Positions 10,855 through 22,446 of a stretch of DNA of 64,000 bases are shown here, one piece after another (the stretch's first letter is position 1; each line of letters starts with the position of its first letter). The DNA lies in assembly GCF_000512585.2 (NCBI RefSeq), contig NC_089244.1, forward strand, positions 1,922,001-1,986,000, read 5' to 3'. The position numbers and the translations under genes were made by a program. The notes beneath the pieces were generated by a model. It was not told where the DNA came from. It did no database searches and worked only from the letters and a program-made list of their open reading frames with translations. This stretch comes from Kwoniella bestiolae CBS 10118 (lineage: Eukaryota > Basidiomycota > Tremellomycetes > Tremellales > Cryptococcaceae).

Positions 10855-13800
10855 ATGGGTCGTATAGGCAGAGAGAACGGCCCACAGATAATACGGCGAA
10901 TACCTGGGCTGTTGGGTCTGATCGTAGTGGCAATTGCTTTGTTAACATGTATAGAAGGTAAGCTCGTCAATCTCGAGCTAATATAGTTCCCCTCAATATC
11001 TATACTAACCTTCTTGCATCGTCTCGCAGCCCGCTCACCACACCCACCACCCTTACGTCGACTCGTTCATCCCCAATCATCCTCCCTTGAGATCCTACCT
11101 CGTCGGTCTTCTTCCAATCTCAATCCAAGGTATATAACGCACCTACCACCCCATCCTTCATCCCTCAAACACTCCGACACAGTCATCCTCAAAATCGCTT
11201 TAGACGACATCTCACCCTTTGAGCAAATCAGCTTGTTGCTCAGACCGACCGAACACCTCTTCCATCCAGATGCGAAGATCTCTTACGGCGATGACTCGAG
11301 GACAGAACAGCTGAAAGAGGAGGATTGGAGGCTGTTTACTGGAGAGGTGATACATCCCAAATGGGTCGAGAGGATAAAATCATTAGAATCGGCTGGTCAC
11401 GCATTAGATTATCAAAAGGGACATGATTGCGTGATTGGCTCAGCAAGTATAATGATTCATGAGGCTCATGAGGACAATACGGTCTTCGAAGGTACTTTTA
11501 CAATCTACGGGGTGAGGTACAACGTAATGACCAGAGAGAATTATCAACGCATCAAGACCTCCGAGGATATCGATATAGAATCACTAGGTTCGAGAATGGT
11601 AGTATTTAGAGATATCGATATGTCCCATCATCCAAACTCAACTCACCACCTCGATAGTAATTTCGGATCAAGCTGTTCTCATGATAATTTACCATTCAAT
11701 AACGAGTTGAACAACCCCATATTCCGAACTCCATCTTCATCCGACGAATCATTCATCTCACCATACTTTGGCTTTGGAGGTCTTTTCGGGAAACGGGACG
11801 ACTACGGTGGAATGACTGTCTCGTCAAATTTTATCGATACCATAGGCAACAGTAATGGTTGTCCAAAGACACAACAGATAGTTTACATGGGAGTAGCCCT
11901 AGATTGTAACTACGTTGCAGCATACAACTCCCCCGACCAAGCTAGGACTCAGGTCTTGAACGATTGGAATCAGATTTCCGCATTGTACAAATCGACATTC
12001 AACATTTCCCTTGGGATCATAGAGTTACAGGTTAGGAATATGACTTGTCCGTCTACCCCTCCATCGGGCGAGGAATGGAATGTCCCTTGTGGAAGGAATT
12101 TGACTTTGGATGAGAGACTGAGTAGGTTCAGTCAGTGGAGGGGTGATAAGGGGGATGATGGGGCGGGACTTTGGCATTTGATGAGTGCTTGTCCTACTGT
12201 GAGTGCGATATATCCCAACATACCTTCCACTCGTTATTGCCTGATTTACCTTCCTCATCTCATCATACCGAGACCTCGGATCCTGGGTGCATTTGCTAAT
12301 GTATGTGATGTACGCTGTAGGACTCTGAGGTTGGTGTGGCGTGGCTCGGTACATTGTGTCAGAATACCGCTACTCAACAATCAGGACAGACCGTCTCTGG
12401 AACGGGTATATCTACAGCCACAAAGACTGAATGGAGCTTAATAGCGCACGAGATAGGTCATGGGTGAGCTGCTTGTGTTACGAATCTGTTCACCGAGATT
12501 TGAATTTAGCTGACGTCTCATTACCTTGGCCAGTTTCGGTGCGATTCACGATGTAAGCTTCCGGAATTTTCATTAAGTCTGATGTGAAGCTGACAGAGGA
12601 TACTGCACAGTGCACATCGGGCTGTTCATTATCGGGATCATGTTGTCCTTTGTCAACTTCGACTTGTGATGCTGGTGGATCCAATATCATGAACCCTACT
12701 ACTTCTAGCAGCGAGCAGACTTTCTCGGCTTGTACTTTGGGTAACATCTGTGGGTGCACTGCGTCCCTTCTCGGACATGGATTATATGCAGCGGGGAAAT
12801 CTGACCGATGCCCTTTTGTGTTTCCAGGCTCCAACATCGGTAATCGAGCTATCACTACCAATTGTATCACTAGTCCTGGCAGTAGAACTGTTATTTCTTT
12901 GCAGCAGTGTGGAAGTGAGTTTATTTTTCATTCTTCGCGCTTGACGTGATCCACAAAGACATTTGCTAATTTCTTCATCACAGATGGTATCGTCGAAGAT
13001 GGAGAAGATTGTGATCCAGGAGGTAACTCAACTTCAGCATGCTGTGATGCTTCAAGTGAGTGTGCGAACCTTTTTCAACCTTTCCCATGGAGCTGATTCA
13101 TCGTATCATCAGCATGTAAATTTCGAGAAGGAGCCGTTTGCGACCCCACCAACGCCGCATGCTGTACATCGACCTGTCAACTCGCCTCTGCAGGAGTCGT
13201 CTGTCGATCAAGTGTAGATGCCACATGCGACTACGAAGAGACCTGTACAGGAACCAATTCGACCTGTCCAGATGATCGAACCGCAACCGATGGAACGAAA
13301 TGTGGGGATAATGGCTTAGCGTGCGCTTCGGGCAAATGTACGAGTCTGAACCAACAATGCCGACTTGCGGGATCAAGCTTGGGTCTGTCTCAGGCTTGTG
13401 GGCAGAAGGACGATAAGACTTGTACGGTCAGTTGTAGGGATCCTAATGTTACGTGAGTCGGCTCTTTCTCCTTCTTCTTCCTCATGCTATCACAAAAATA
13501 TTTGGACTGATCTGGTTTTTGTGGATATAGGAATCAATGTGTTGTTCTTCAAACTTCCCTGGTGGATGGTTCGCCTTGCGGTAAGTTAAGCTTTACTTGG
13601 CCTAGGTTCGAAGTAACGCAAAACTGATCGTGATGATGTATAGGCTACGGAGGTCACTGTTATAACCAAACTTGCAAGGCCGGATCATGGCAGGATACAG
13701 CTGCTGCGTGGTATACCCAGAACTTGCAGATATCAATTCCGGTTACTATCGTTGTTGGTTTGATTGTGAGTATTCCCTCCTCCGTCAACTTCCGTCCACA

Positions 13801-14325
13801 CATTCTTCATTCGTCACGACACAGACCATGCTTGCCAATGACGTAAATTCTGACACTCGTTTCACTTTGTAGGTCCTCGGACTCCTCTGGGCAATCACGA
13901 AATGCCTCTTCGCAGCATGCTGCGGAACGAAACAACGCCGACCCCCTCACACCCGCAATAACGGTACTCGCGGTTCAGCATATGTCCCTGCGCCTACTGG
14001 TCCTCCCCCACCTCCACCCAACATGTCTCAACTTCCCCCTCCGCCCGCTCAGACCCTCCAGAGACACTCTGCTTCGATCACTTCGGGAGATCCACTTATG
14101 AGAACGGGAGTAATCGATAGAGATTCTAGTCCGATCCCTCCTCCAGGTCAGGGAGGGACGTACGATTATGGGTATGGAGGGTACAACCAGAATCAGAACC
14201 CATATGGTAATTCCTATGGGGGACAGGGGCAAGGACATAACGCGAGGAATTCGGGGTCGGGTTGGGTGGACGCTAGTAATTACAATGGACCGAATTATGG
14301 GTATCATGAAGCTTATGGGAGATGA
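10855..14325 (+). CDS. ADAM-family zinc metalloprotease (M12B) with disintegrin-like domain and Gly/Tyr-rich tail
   Basis: Membrane-anchored protease of the fungal ADAM family. Exon 1 (10855-10957) encodes an N-terminal hydrophobic signal or anchor (LLGLIVVAIALLTCIEA); exon 2 starts at 11030. A prodomain is followed by the catalytic domain. The zinc site HEIGHGFGAIHD is assembled across an intron (HEIGHG, then FGAIHD) and continues CTSGC, as in reprolysins; IMNPTTSSS supplies the Met-turn region. A Cys-rich disintegrin-like domain follows, with NGIVEDGEDCDPGG and CDYEETCTGTNSTCP. Then a membrane helix (VTIVVGLIVLGLLWAITKCL) and a proline-rich cytosolic tail ending in a Gly/Tyr/Asn/Gln-rich stretch before the stop at 14323-14325. 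Likely on the plasma membrane or in the secretory path (family knowledge). Substrates are unknown. Exon edges in the cysteine-rich part are approximate. Confidence 0.88.
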
Positions 14326-14703
14326 TCGGAGTGAGCCTCAAGGTAGAACGACATGCACGAATAGTGTGATCAATTTGAGCATTGATTTTTGGAGGTGAAG
14401 ACAAATGAAATAATGTGTCATGGCTAGGACACGTTCTCAGGTAGGAATGTTGGGGTACACATATGTACTGTATGCTGTGTATATTAAATCAGGCTTGAGA
14501 ACGATATTTATGAGAATCATGAGAATGATGTACGTATTACTTGGATGGACTTTGGATTCAGAGTTATCGTAGAGCAGAGTAGATCATGACATGTATCGTA
14601 CGTTCTCGTGACTATCCATCGCCAATTACATTCAACATAGCGAGAGAGGACCGCTTTGAATCAAGGCATGGAGGGCGGATCGGAATGTACTACTATGTCA
14701 TCT
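14326..14703. other. intergenic, convergent 3' ends of ADAM and first MFS gene
   Basis: Holds the 3' flanks of two converging genes. Nothing else was seen. Confidence 0.6.
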
Positions 14704-17099
14704 TTAAAAGCACTCACTCGCCCTCCGTTTGTAGCTATCTGCGCTGTGTATCTGCAAATTGGTTGTCAGATTCAGCCTCTGGTGCCAGTGTTTCGTAACC
14801 CGCTTCTTCTCCCGCAGATGGACGAGCTTTCCGATATATTCCAGCTTCCGACTTAGTATAACAGGAGGTAAGGACAGAACCAACAATACAATCCAGGATA
14901 ATTGTCGGCCGAATGAGAGGGTTGGGAATTGAGTTGAAATCGAGAAGATCCATCTGTATCTCACGGAGTTGGCTCGGTAAGCGGGAAGTGTCATTGAAGA
15001 TACAGTACGGGTCACTTACCCCGTGATACCTGGACTGAAAGCTCTGCAGGTCGTCTGTGAATACAGGAGATTCAGCTCGGCACGTTTCCTGCACGTATTT
15101 CACTCACCCCTACGATGGAAGTCATAGCACTCCCGGTAGCTAGGAGGTAAGGGTACGAGTCGAATAGCGAAATCATCAGTTGGTCGCTCATCCTACGATA
15201 CGTCAGTTCAGGACGGTACAGTGTGATAATGTGGTATGGTCGACCCACGGCCATCCCATCAGATGAAAACATTTCATCTCCCCCTGCAACACCAATACCG
15301 CCAATCGACATACCATACTGTGCGGTGATGCTCTAGCGACGTATTGACCCAGGGGAATCATCAGAGCCTCGAGGGGGATGATCCCAGTGACTGTTGATAG
15401 GGTGTTACGGAAGCCTAACCGCGATTGGAGGTGGGGGCCTAGGAAGGGTGAGATTAGGATAAAAGAGAGGATGAATAGGGAAGTTAAGATTCCGGAGGTG
15501 CTTGCCTATGTCATGTCATGCACAACTATTGCAATTAGTAAGACAATAATCACGTACAGTATGATGGATACAATGGAGCGGACTCACCGTCAAGCCCAAT
15601 CCGCCACTTTGGATGGGAGTTAGGACGTAAATCACGAATATCCCATCGAAGGAGAACATCGCTTTGGTCATCAGTCATCAAATTTATCGAGATCAAAGTC
15701 AGTCAGTGGTGCTTTGTGCTATCTCAAGTAAGACATGATATGATGTCGGGTATCGAGCGAAAAAGATAGTAAGCTGACTCACCGAACATCAAACCTGTTT
15801 GTCCCATCGTCAGCTCGTCCTACGCTCGACACTCGACAACTCACTAGCGTAGATCGAAATGGTCAGTCCAAATTTCGGTAATCCCATTATCTCCTTCATC
15901 AGCGAAATGGTCGATCTAGCTTGCACACGGGTTTCTGGTCCATCTGATGCTCCAGTAGGATCTTGAGGTGGTCGAGTCTGCATGAGTTCAGCTTAGATTG
16001 GATAACAAGACGCCACATCATCGAGATTACCAGTTCACTTACCTCCTCCAACATGATCTGACAAATTATCAATGAAATCGCAGAGCTACCCACCCACAAA
16101 TGCCCCAACACAAACTTTTCAGCTATTACCCTTGTATCAGTGCAAGACATAGGGGAAACTCGCACTTACAACCCCACCCCGACCAAACAAGGCAAAGCAA
16201 AAGGCCATTCCCTCAAGATCTGGCTTCTCCCGCCCAACCAGGCCGGTAGCCTACCATAGGGCATTGCCAGCCCTCCTCCACATAGACTGCCAAGCATCAT
16301 ACCGATACTTGAGATGGGCGAGTACAAGGCGAATATCCGAGCTCGGTTGGTAGGGTGGGATATCTCTGCTATGAGGACTCGGGCGAGGACGCCGGTGGGG
16401 TTTATGCCGGCTACATACAACAGTAAGTAAATAAGGTTTGTCGTTGACGAGACTGCCATTTCATCTCTCCGAATATCGTTCCACACTTCCTCAAGGGCGG
16501 TACAATATCATTGAGAAACAGGAAGCGAGACCAAGAGTCATTTGGACCAGTATCATCACAGGGCTTTGGAAACCGAGATGTACTGTACCAACCGGATATC
16601 TCTCGGAGAAAGCTCACTCACCAGCCCCTCGCCAAAAAATGACCCACCAAACCCCCCTCCTACCCCTCCCAAAACCGACCAAAGCACTAGCAACAATCCC
16701 AATCAACCACCCGTATATCACACACCTCTTCCTACCGTACCTATCGGCCAGTCTACCCCAGATAGGAGCGGTGATGGCTGAAACAATCATGAAGCTTCCT
16801 TCGGCTATTCCAGCGTACAGACCGATTTCGCCGGTTGGCACTTTGAGGTGTTCGAGGTAGGGGACGATAGATGGGAAGATGAGGGAGTAGGTGAGGGGCA
16901 CTGCTATTCGTATGAGGAATATGGGAAAGAGGCGGAGGTAAGGGATTGGGACGTTCTCGACGTGTGGGCTGGGGGAGGTCTCAGCGGATGAGATGGATGA
17001 GATAGAGGGAGACGTGTTGTCGTTCTGATGTGAGGACGAGGAGGTGATGCTGGTGGCACGGGGTAGAAGGGGCCTTCTTTCTTCGTTATCCGCTCTCAT
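14704..17099 (-). CDS. MFS transporter, tandem copy 1 (altered C-terminal tail)
   Basis: Twelve-helix major facilitator. Exon 1 (17099 to about 16621) holds a Ser-rich cytosolic N-terminus, the first helices, and MFS motif A as GRLADRYGRKRC. The next exon carries NPTGVLARVLIAEISHPTNR. Exons also encode a cytosolic loop (TRPPQDPTGASDGP), helices 7-11, and a last exon with FGRQLSWIVLLVLSLPPVIL. All joins I checked keep frame and match the neighbouring paralog (17499-19760) intron for intron. After SRKLEYIGK the frame differs from the paralog: this copy reads on to ASECF-stop at 14704-14706, while the -1 frame gives a paralog-like tail (EEAGYETLAP) with a stop at 14735. Substrate unknown; the family resembles vacuolar or plasma-membrane H+ antiporters such as yeast YCR023C. 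Confidence 0.8.
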
Positions 17100-17498
17100 C
17101 CTGGAGTGTACTGTATGATGCTTATTCGCAACTTCACGCCAACACTGGGCTCGGATCTTGATCCGAGAGGATTGATTTGTGGGCAGCTAAAATTACTAAG
17201 AAACTATACACGGATACCGACAAAGAGTCATTGGGCCATATATCTAATATGAGCTCTGTAGAACTCCATACCATGATCGGAGTTGTTTGTGCGCTTATCC
17301 TTTCATCTACCCTCATAAAGGAGGGAGACGAGCAAAACACGCGTAGCCTGTATGATGGGACACAACGTCATTGTTTATGCATCACACAGATGCATGCAAC
17401 ACTGAATCTGTAACAGCTCCGAAACACCAGCATTGGTATTCCACGCGACACGTAAGCAGCCCAATCGATTCCCTCCCCCAAAACTCAAAGGACATATA
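17100..17498. other. intergenic between the two tandem MFS genes
   Basis: Upstream region of MFS copy 1 and 3' flank of copy 2. No other gene was seen. Confidence 0.6.
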
Positions 17499-19760
17499 CT
17501 AATCAAGCGATCCATACCCCTCACTCTCTACTTCGCCCCGTCTCGACTTCCGTCTATCACTCTTGAGCTGGCGACTTAGAATTACCGGGGGTGAACACAA
17601 AATCAACAAGGCAATCCAGGACACTTGTCGTCCCCAGGAGGACGCGGGATATTCAGTTGACATGGAGAAAAGCCATCTTTAGAAACGTGTGCAACAAACT
17701 ATGATTGTCAGCTCTGTCCACGCGCAGTGGCACATCGTACTTTACAAGATTGAGGGAAGTACTCACCCGGTTATACCTGGACTGAACGCTCTGCAAGTAG
17801 TCTATTTCGGCGCGGCACGTCAGCCCACAATCGAAAACAAAGGACGGGGGTGGGAAAGGTTTCATGTGAGCCTGGAGATCACTCACTCCTACAATCGACG
17901 TCATTGCGCTTCCCGTAGCCAGCAGATCCGGGTGATTATCGAGTGCCTCCACGATTAGTTGATCGCTCATTCTGGTCCACTCATCCCGTTAGTCTGTGTC
18001 ACTCACTGTCTTGTGGCTAATATTGGCCAGCCAAATCACTCACGGCCAACCCATCATGTGAAAATACTTTGCTTCCTCCTGAATAACCAATACCACCAGC
18101 CTTGCGATCGCGCCGCCACCACCCATACCGCCATGTAAAGTGCATCTAGCTATGAATTGACCAAAGGGTATCATGAGAGCTTCCAGGGGGATTATCCCAG
18201 TGATCAGAGTTAGGGTATTGCGAAAGCCGATTCTGCTCTGCAAGTAGGGGCTTAGGAAGGGCGATATTAGGATGAAGGACAGGCAGAATATTGCTGAGAA
18301 GGTACCGTAGATACTGCTCTATACACGAGATGTATTCAGCTAGGGATGACTACTCAATGAACATTGGCGATGTGATTTACTGGACACTCACTGTAAATCC
18401 CAGACCTCCCTTCTCGATAGAAGTCAAGACACAAATCACAAAAACGCCATCGAGAGCGAACATAGCTGTGAGTTGGGTCGGACGATCAGTCTAAATCGCC
18501 TGAACTGGCTACAGTAGAACAGAAGTGGAATCCGACTTACCAAATTGAACACCTGTCAGTTTCACCCACCAAGGATCTCTTACATCAGTATCTTTCAAGC
18601 TGATCACGCATGAAAAGTGCACCAGACTTACCAGCATAAAGAGATATTTTCACTCCGAACCCAGGCAATCTAAGGATCTCCTTCATCAACTCTAATGAGC
18701 CTTTCCGGACCGCATCCTTGCTGTCGTCCTCGGGGGTCTCCGGAGGAGGCCGACGTGTCTACATCGTTCAGCTGCTTAGTCACTAAATCCAGGCGCGCGG
18801 TATGCCAAAAGCGCTTGTCGAAAGCCCTACTCACCTCCTCTAGGAGGATTTGACAAATCACGAGCGAGACAAGAGAACTAAAAGCGTTCGGAAAGACCCA
18901 GCACGAACGATCAGTGCAATAGTCCAGAATACCGTGTCTCATAGAAATTTACTCACAATGCCACTCCGACCAAACAAGGCAAAGCGCATGGCCACTCCTT
19001 CCAAAAGGCATTACTCCCGCCTAAATACCAAGGTAGTCTGCCATATGGCATCGCGAGACTACCGCCTATCAGGCTGCCAAGCATGAACCCTATACTTGAT
19101 ATCGGCGAATATAGCGCAAATATCTTGGCCCGATTGGTTGGATGGGATATTTCAGCGATGAGTACTCTTGCCAGCAGACCAGTGGGGTTGACGCCGGCTG
19201 CAGAACCACGATTGAATCAGATTGTCAACAAGCGTTCAACATCCATGGTAGTCAAGGAGAGCAAGAGAAGTCCCCGTGGGCCCGGGGATAGTGCATATTA
19301 TGGATCGAGAGTCGCACTCACCTGCACCTCTCCAAAAGATAACCCACCAAACACCCTTTCGTCCACTTTTCCCAAACCCCACCAAAGCACTAGCGACGGT
19401 CCCAAAGGACCATCCGTAGATCACACACTTCTTTCTGCCATACTTGTCAGCCAGGCTACTCCACATTGGAGCGGTCACAGCAGATATAATCATGAGGCTA
19501 CCTTCCGCTATGCCTGCGTACATCCCCAGCTGACCGGGTGCCACATCCAGATGCTCAAGGTAGGGAATAACGAAGGGAAATAGTAATGAGTATGTTAAGG
19601 GACCGGCTATGCGAATGAGGAAGATGGGGAGAAGTTGAAGATACGGTACTGGGACGGAGACTGGCTGCTGATCGCTGGAAACATGGGAGGGCAAGGGGCG
19701 GGATGGAGATGGGGGAAGGTCAGAGTGAGATAAAAGGGGAGTTTGCTCTGTCCCAGGCAT
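17499..19760 (-). CDS. MFS transporter, tandem copy 2
   Basis: Paralog of the gene at 14704-17099, same strand, same exon plan. Starts MPGTEQTPLLSHSDLP, then helix 1 and motif A as SSLADKYGRKKC (first glycine of the motif is serine here). It continues with NPTGLLARVLIAEISHPTNR, YGRLPWYLGG, a short SLVSLVICQILLEE helix, a charged loop (TRRPPPETPEDDSKDAV), and a last exon RWLFSMSTEYPASSWGRQ followed by the final helix. The tail is short, ending EVESEGYGSLD with TAG at 17499-17501. Joins at WRGA-AGVNPTG and GVAF-SLVSL were checked and keep frame. Twelve membrane helices are expected. Substrate unknown. The intact tail makes this copy the reference for judging its neighbour. Confidence 0.82.
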
Positions 19761-20413
19761 ATTGGAAGGACGTTGTGTAGGAATGGATTGGTGGATGAGG
19801 ATTGGATTGGAAGGGTATGATCTAGAGTCTGTACTGACATCTCACACCCGTTTGGATCGGTGTATATATAGCTACATTTAGGAACGTGACCATCGAGAGA
19901 AACCTCATCTACCATTCAGCTTCTCTGGCACAAAGGATAGAGGGTCCCACAGCTTAGACGACGAAACGTTGTTTCGGAAAGCCTTCTCCTGTGTGGCCGG
20001 CAACTCTAAAAAGGAGCAGAATGGATAACTCGAGTCATGGCTTTTCCTCGGACGTAGTGTCAAGACAGAAAGGTTTCAAAGCCTTGGTCCTGGTGAAACT
20101 CAAGGTTTTGGATATCTTCTTACACTAACCTCCCTTATTTCTTGGACCTTCGACAGGAAGGAAGACAGATTCTGCCACAGACTTAGATCTTGATGACCAC
20201 CTTTGAACTCTTCGACACGTATGACGCTGCCCTTTGGAGAGGGTACAAAGGTAGTTTATCGACTCGACAAATGCTCTACTCGTTGCTTACTAGCTATTAT
20301 ACGAAGAAAGTGGCAGCCTTTACCAAGATAGCGTCATATTCCATCTTCTTCTACACACATCAATTCCGACAAACAGGACTTTATAACAGCATCGCCACCT
20401 CATATTGCGCAGC
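19761..20413. other. divergent intergenic region between MFS copy 2 and PP2C
   Basis: Contains both promoters. An upstream open frame begins at 20190 and overlaps the PP2C start in another frame; it may lie in the PP2C 5' leader, but nothing shows it is a gene. Confidence 0.5.
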
Positions 20414-22260
20414 ATGTCATCTCTCAATCCAATCAAACTCAACGAACTCCCCGCCTCACCCATCATTAAGACAACCCAATCAGACGGTAACGAAGCGTTC
20501 ATTCAACTCCTTCCAGGACCCTTAGTCAAAGTATGGGGTCAATTCGGCCCCAATGACGCCCCGAACCGAGACTGGGAGGGTACGTTCTACATCCGACCCG
20601 AAAAGGAGATAGAAGAATTCATGAAGAGAAATGCCAAGTCTTTCAGTATCCCCCTTGAACATGGTCCGGTCAAGGGATGGGACGAGATTGTCGTTCCTTC
20701 AAATCCACTTTGCGAGGACCGCCACAAAATTGATATCGGACCTTCTGACCAATTTCAGAGATTGCTCAAATGTGCTGAAGACAAGGGTGGCGCATTTTGG
20801 AAAGCATGGTATGAAGCTACGAAGATTATTCCTGTCACCGACATCAGAGCTGCTCAAGTAAATAAGGGAGATACAGGCGATGTCACGAGCGATCATCAAT
20901 TGATGTTCTTCTCGGTGTTCGATGGGATGGGAGGGAACATATTCAGCGATATGATCAGCAAGACGCTCCACGCTTGTCTGGCGCTTACCATTGCGAGACT
21001 CAAAGCTGAAAGCGACAGTTCAATAGTCAATCAGGAGAGATTATCATGGGCATTGACAGATACGTTCACAGCGGTTGACCAGGAACTCCTACATGCCCCG
21101 GTATCGGCTCTCAAGGGATTACTAGGCAGAGAAGACTCATCACCAATTCTTCCTAAGCTTGGTCCGTCGAATTTCCTCTTTGGCGCCACGGAGGGGAGTG
21201 GATGTACGGCATGTACACTTATTGTCGATACCGCCGCTTCGAGGCTTTATGTTGCTCATATAGGAGACTCTAGAGCGGTGGCGGGATGGTATAATTCGAA
21301 AGAGGGGAAATGGAGGTGCGATGTGTTGACTGAAGATCAATGTGGTGATAACCCAAAGGAATGTGCGAGGTACGTTGACTTAACTACTTCTGTATCAACT
21401 ACTCGATTGTTAATCCAGAGAATCCATAGACGACTGTCGAGACATCCCCCCGAGGAAGCCGAGCAAGTGATCTACGATCGAGGTTGGGGAAATAGGGTGT
21501 TGGGCACAAACGACGTGGTCAGGAAATTCGGTGGGAGCTTTAGTAAGCGATCTCACGAGGAGGAGGAGGAGTGAGTTTTGTTCAAAAACGCTACAATATT
21601 ACGATACTACATTCGTGATGTACTGATATGCTACGCGGACTGTAGGATTTGGAACACGTTCCAGACTAAACAAGCTTTCAACTTTTTCAAGAGAAAGACA
21701 CCGCCCTACACCGACGCCGAGGCTGCAGTGACTTATCGAGATCTTAAGAGCAACCCTGATGAGGAGTTGAAATTCGTGATTCTGGCCACGGATGGTAGTA
21801 AGTCGTCATACAATAAGCCCCCAATACCCACCTCATTGATTGTGCTGATGCGCGATAAAAGTCTGGGATAGACTCACCTCGGAAGAGGCAGTCCTCCTAA
21901 CAGCAGCATACAGGGACGAACCCTCCCAAGGAGATGTTGCCAAGACTGATTTAGCAAAGAAGTACCCCATGATGTCTCCGTCTGAGCCCAGACCCTTCCC
22001 TGCACAAGACCTTCCGGGAATGAGTACTCGTACTGAGGGAACATGGTCATTCGACGGTGATGCCGATGCGGGTACCCACTTGATCAGGAACGTGCTGGGT
22101 GGTGCAGATAGAGAGTGGAGAAGACAGGTTTTGAGTATGAGGGAATTGGCCGCGAGGCAGATGAGGGATGATTTGACTGCTGTGTGAGTACTTGGGAGTT
22201 CTGTTGAGATTGATAGGGAGACGATACTGAGATTCCATCAGAGTCGTACATTTCGACTGA
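20414..22260 (+). CDS. PP2C-type Ser/Thr phosphatase, pyruvate-dehydrogenase-phosphatase-like
   Basis: Metal-dependent protein phosphatase of the PPM/PP2C family, closest in plan to fungal mitochondrial PDH phosphatases. Motifs in order: PLCEDRHKIDI (motif 1), SVFDGMGGN (motif 2), GSGCTACTLIVD, YVAHIGDSRAV, LTEDQCGDNPKECARI, VLGTNDVVRKFGG, VILATDGVWDRLTSEEAV, SFDGDADAGTHLIRNVLGG and finally RDDLTAVVVHFD-stop. Metal-binding aspartates in FDG, ATDG and RDD are all present. The histidine usual after FDG is methionine. Exons were joined at NPKECAR-RIHRR, EEEE-IWNTFQ and TAV-VVHFD, all in frame. Start ATG at 20414 lies in AGCATGTCATC. A clear mitochondrial presequence is not obvious in MSSLNPIKLNELP. 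Confidence 0.85.
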
Positions 22261-22446
22261 GCAGTCAAATCTTCACTCGCCCAAGATTTCGAACTTGTGG
22301 CGAATGTCGAAATTGCTCACTTCGCACAAATACATCATGGTGGCTCAAGCTTATATATAGTACATATTCTCAGGCTAAATATCCATCCACTAATCTTCAT
22401 GCCACACACAGATCATGTATACATCATAAACCTATACACCCAAAGC

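Noticed and set aside
20190..20525. Plus-strand open frame overlapping the start of the PP2C gene
   Set aside because: No family signature; it overlaps a well supported start in another frame. At most an upstream frame in the 5' leader.
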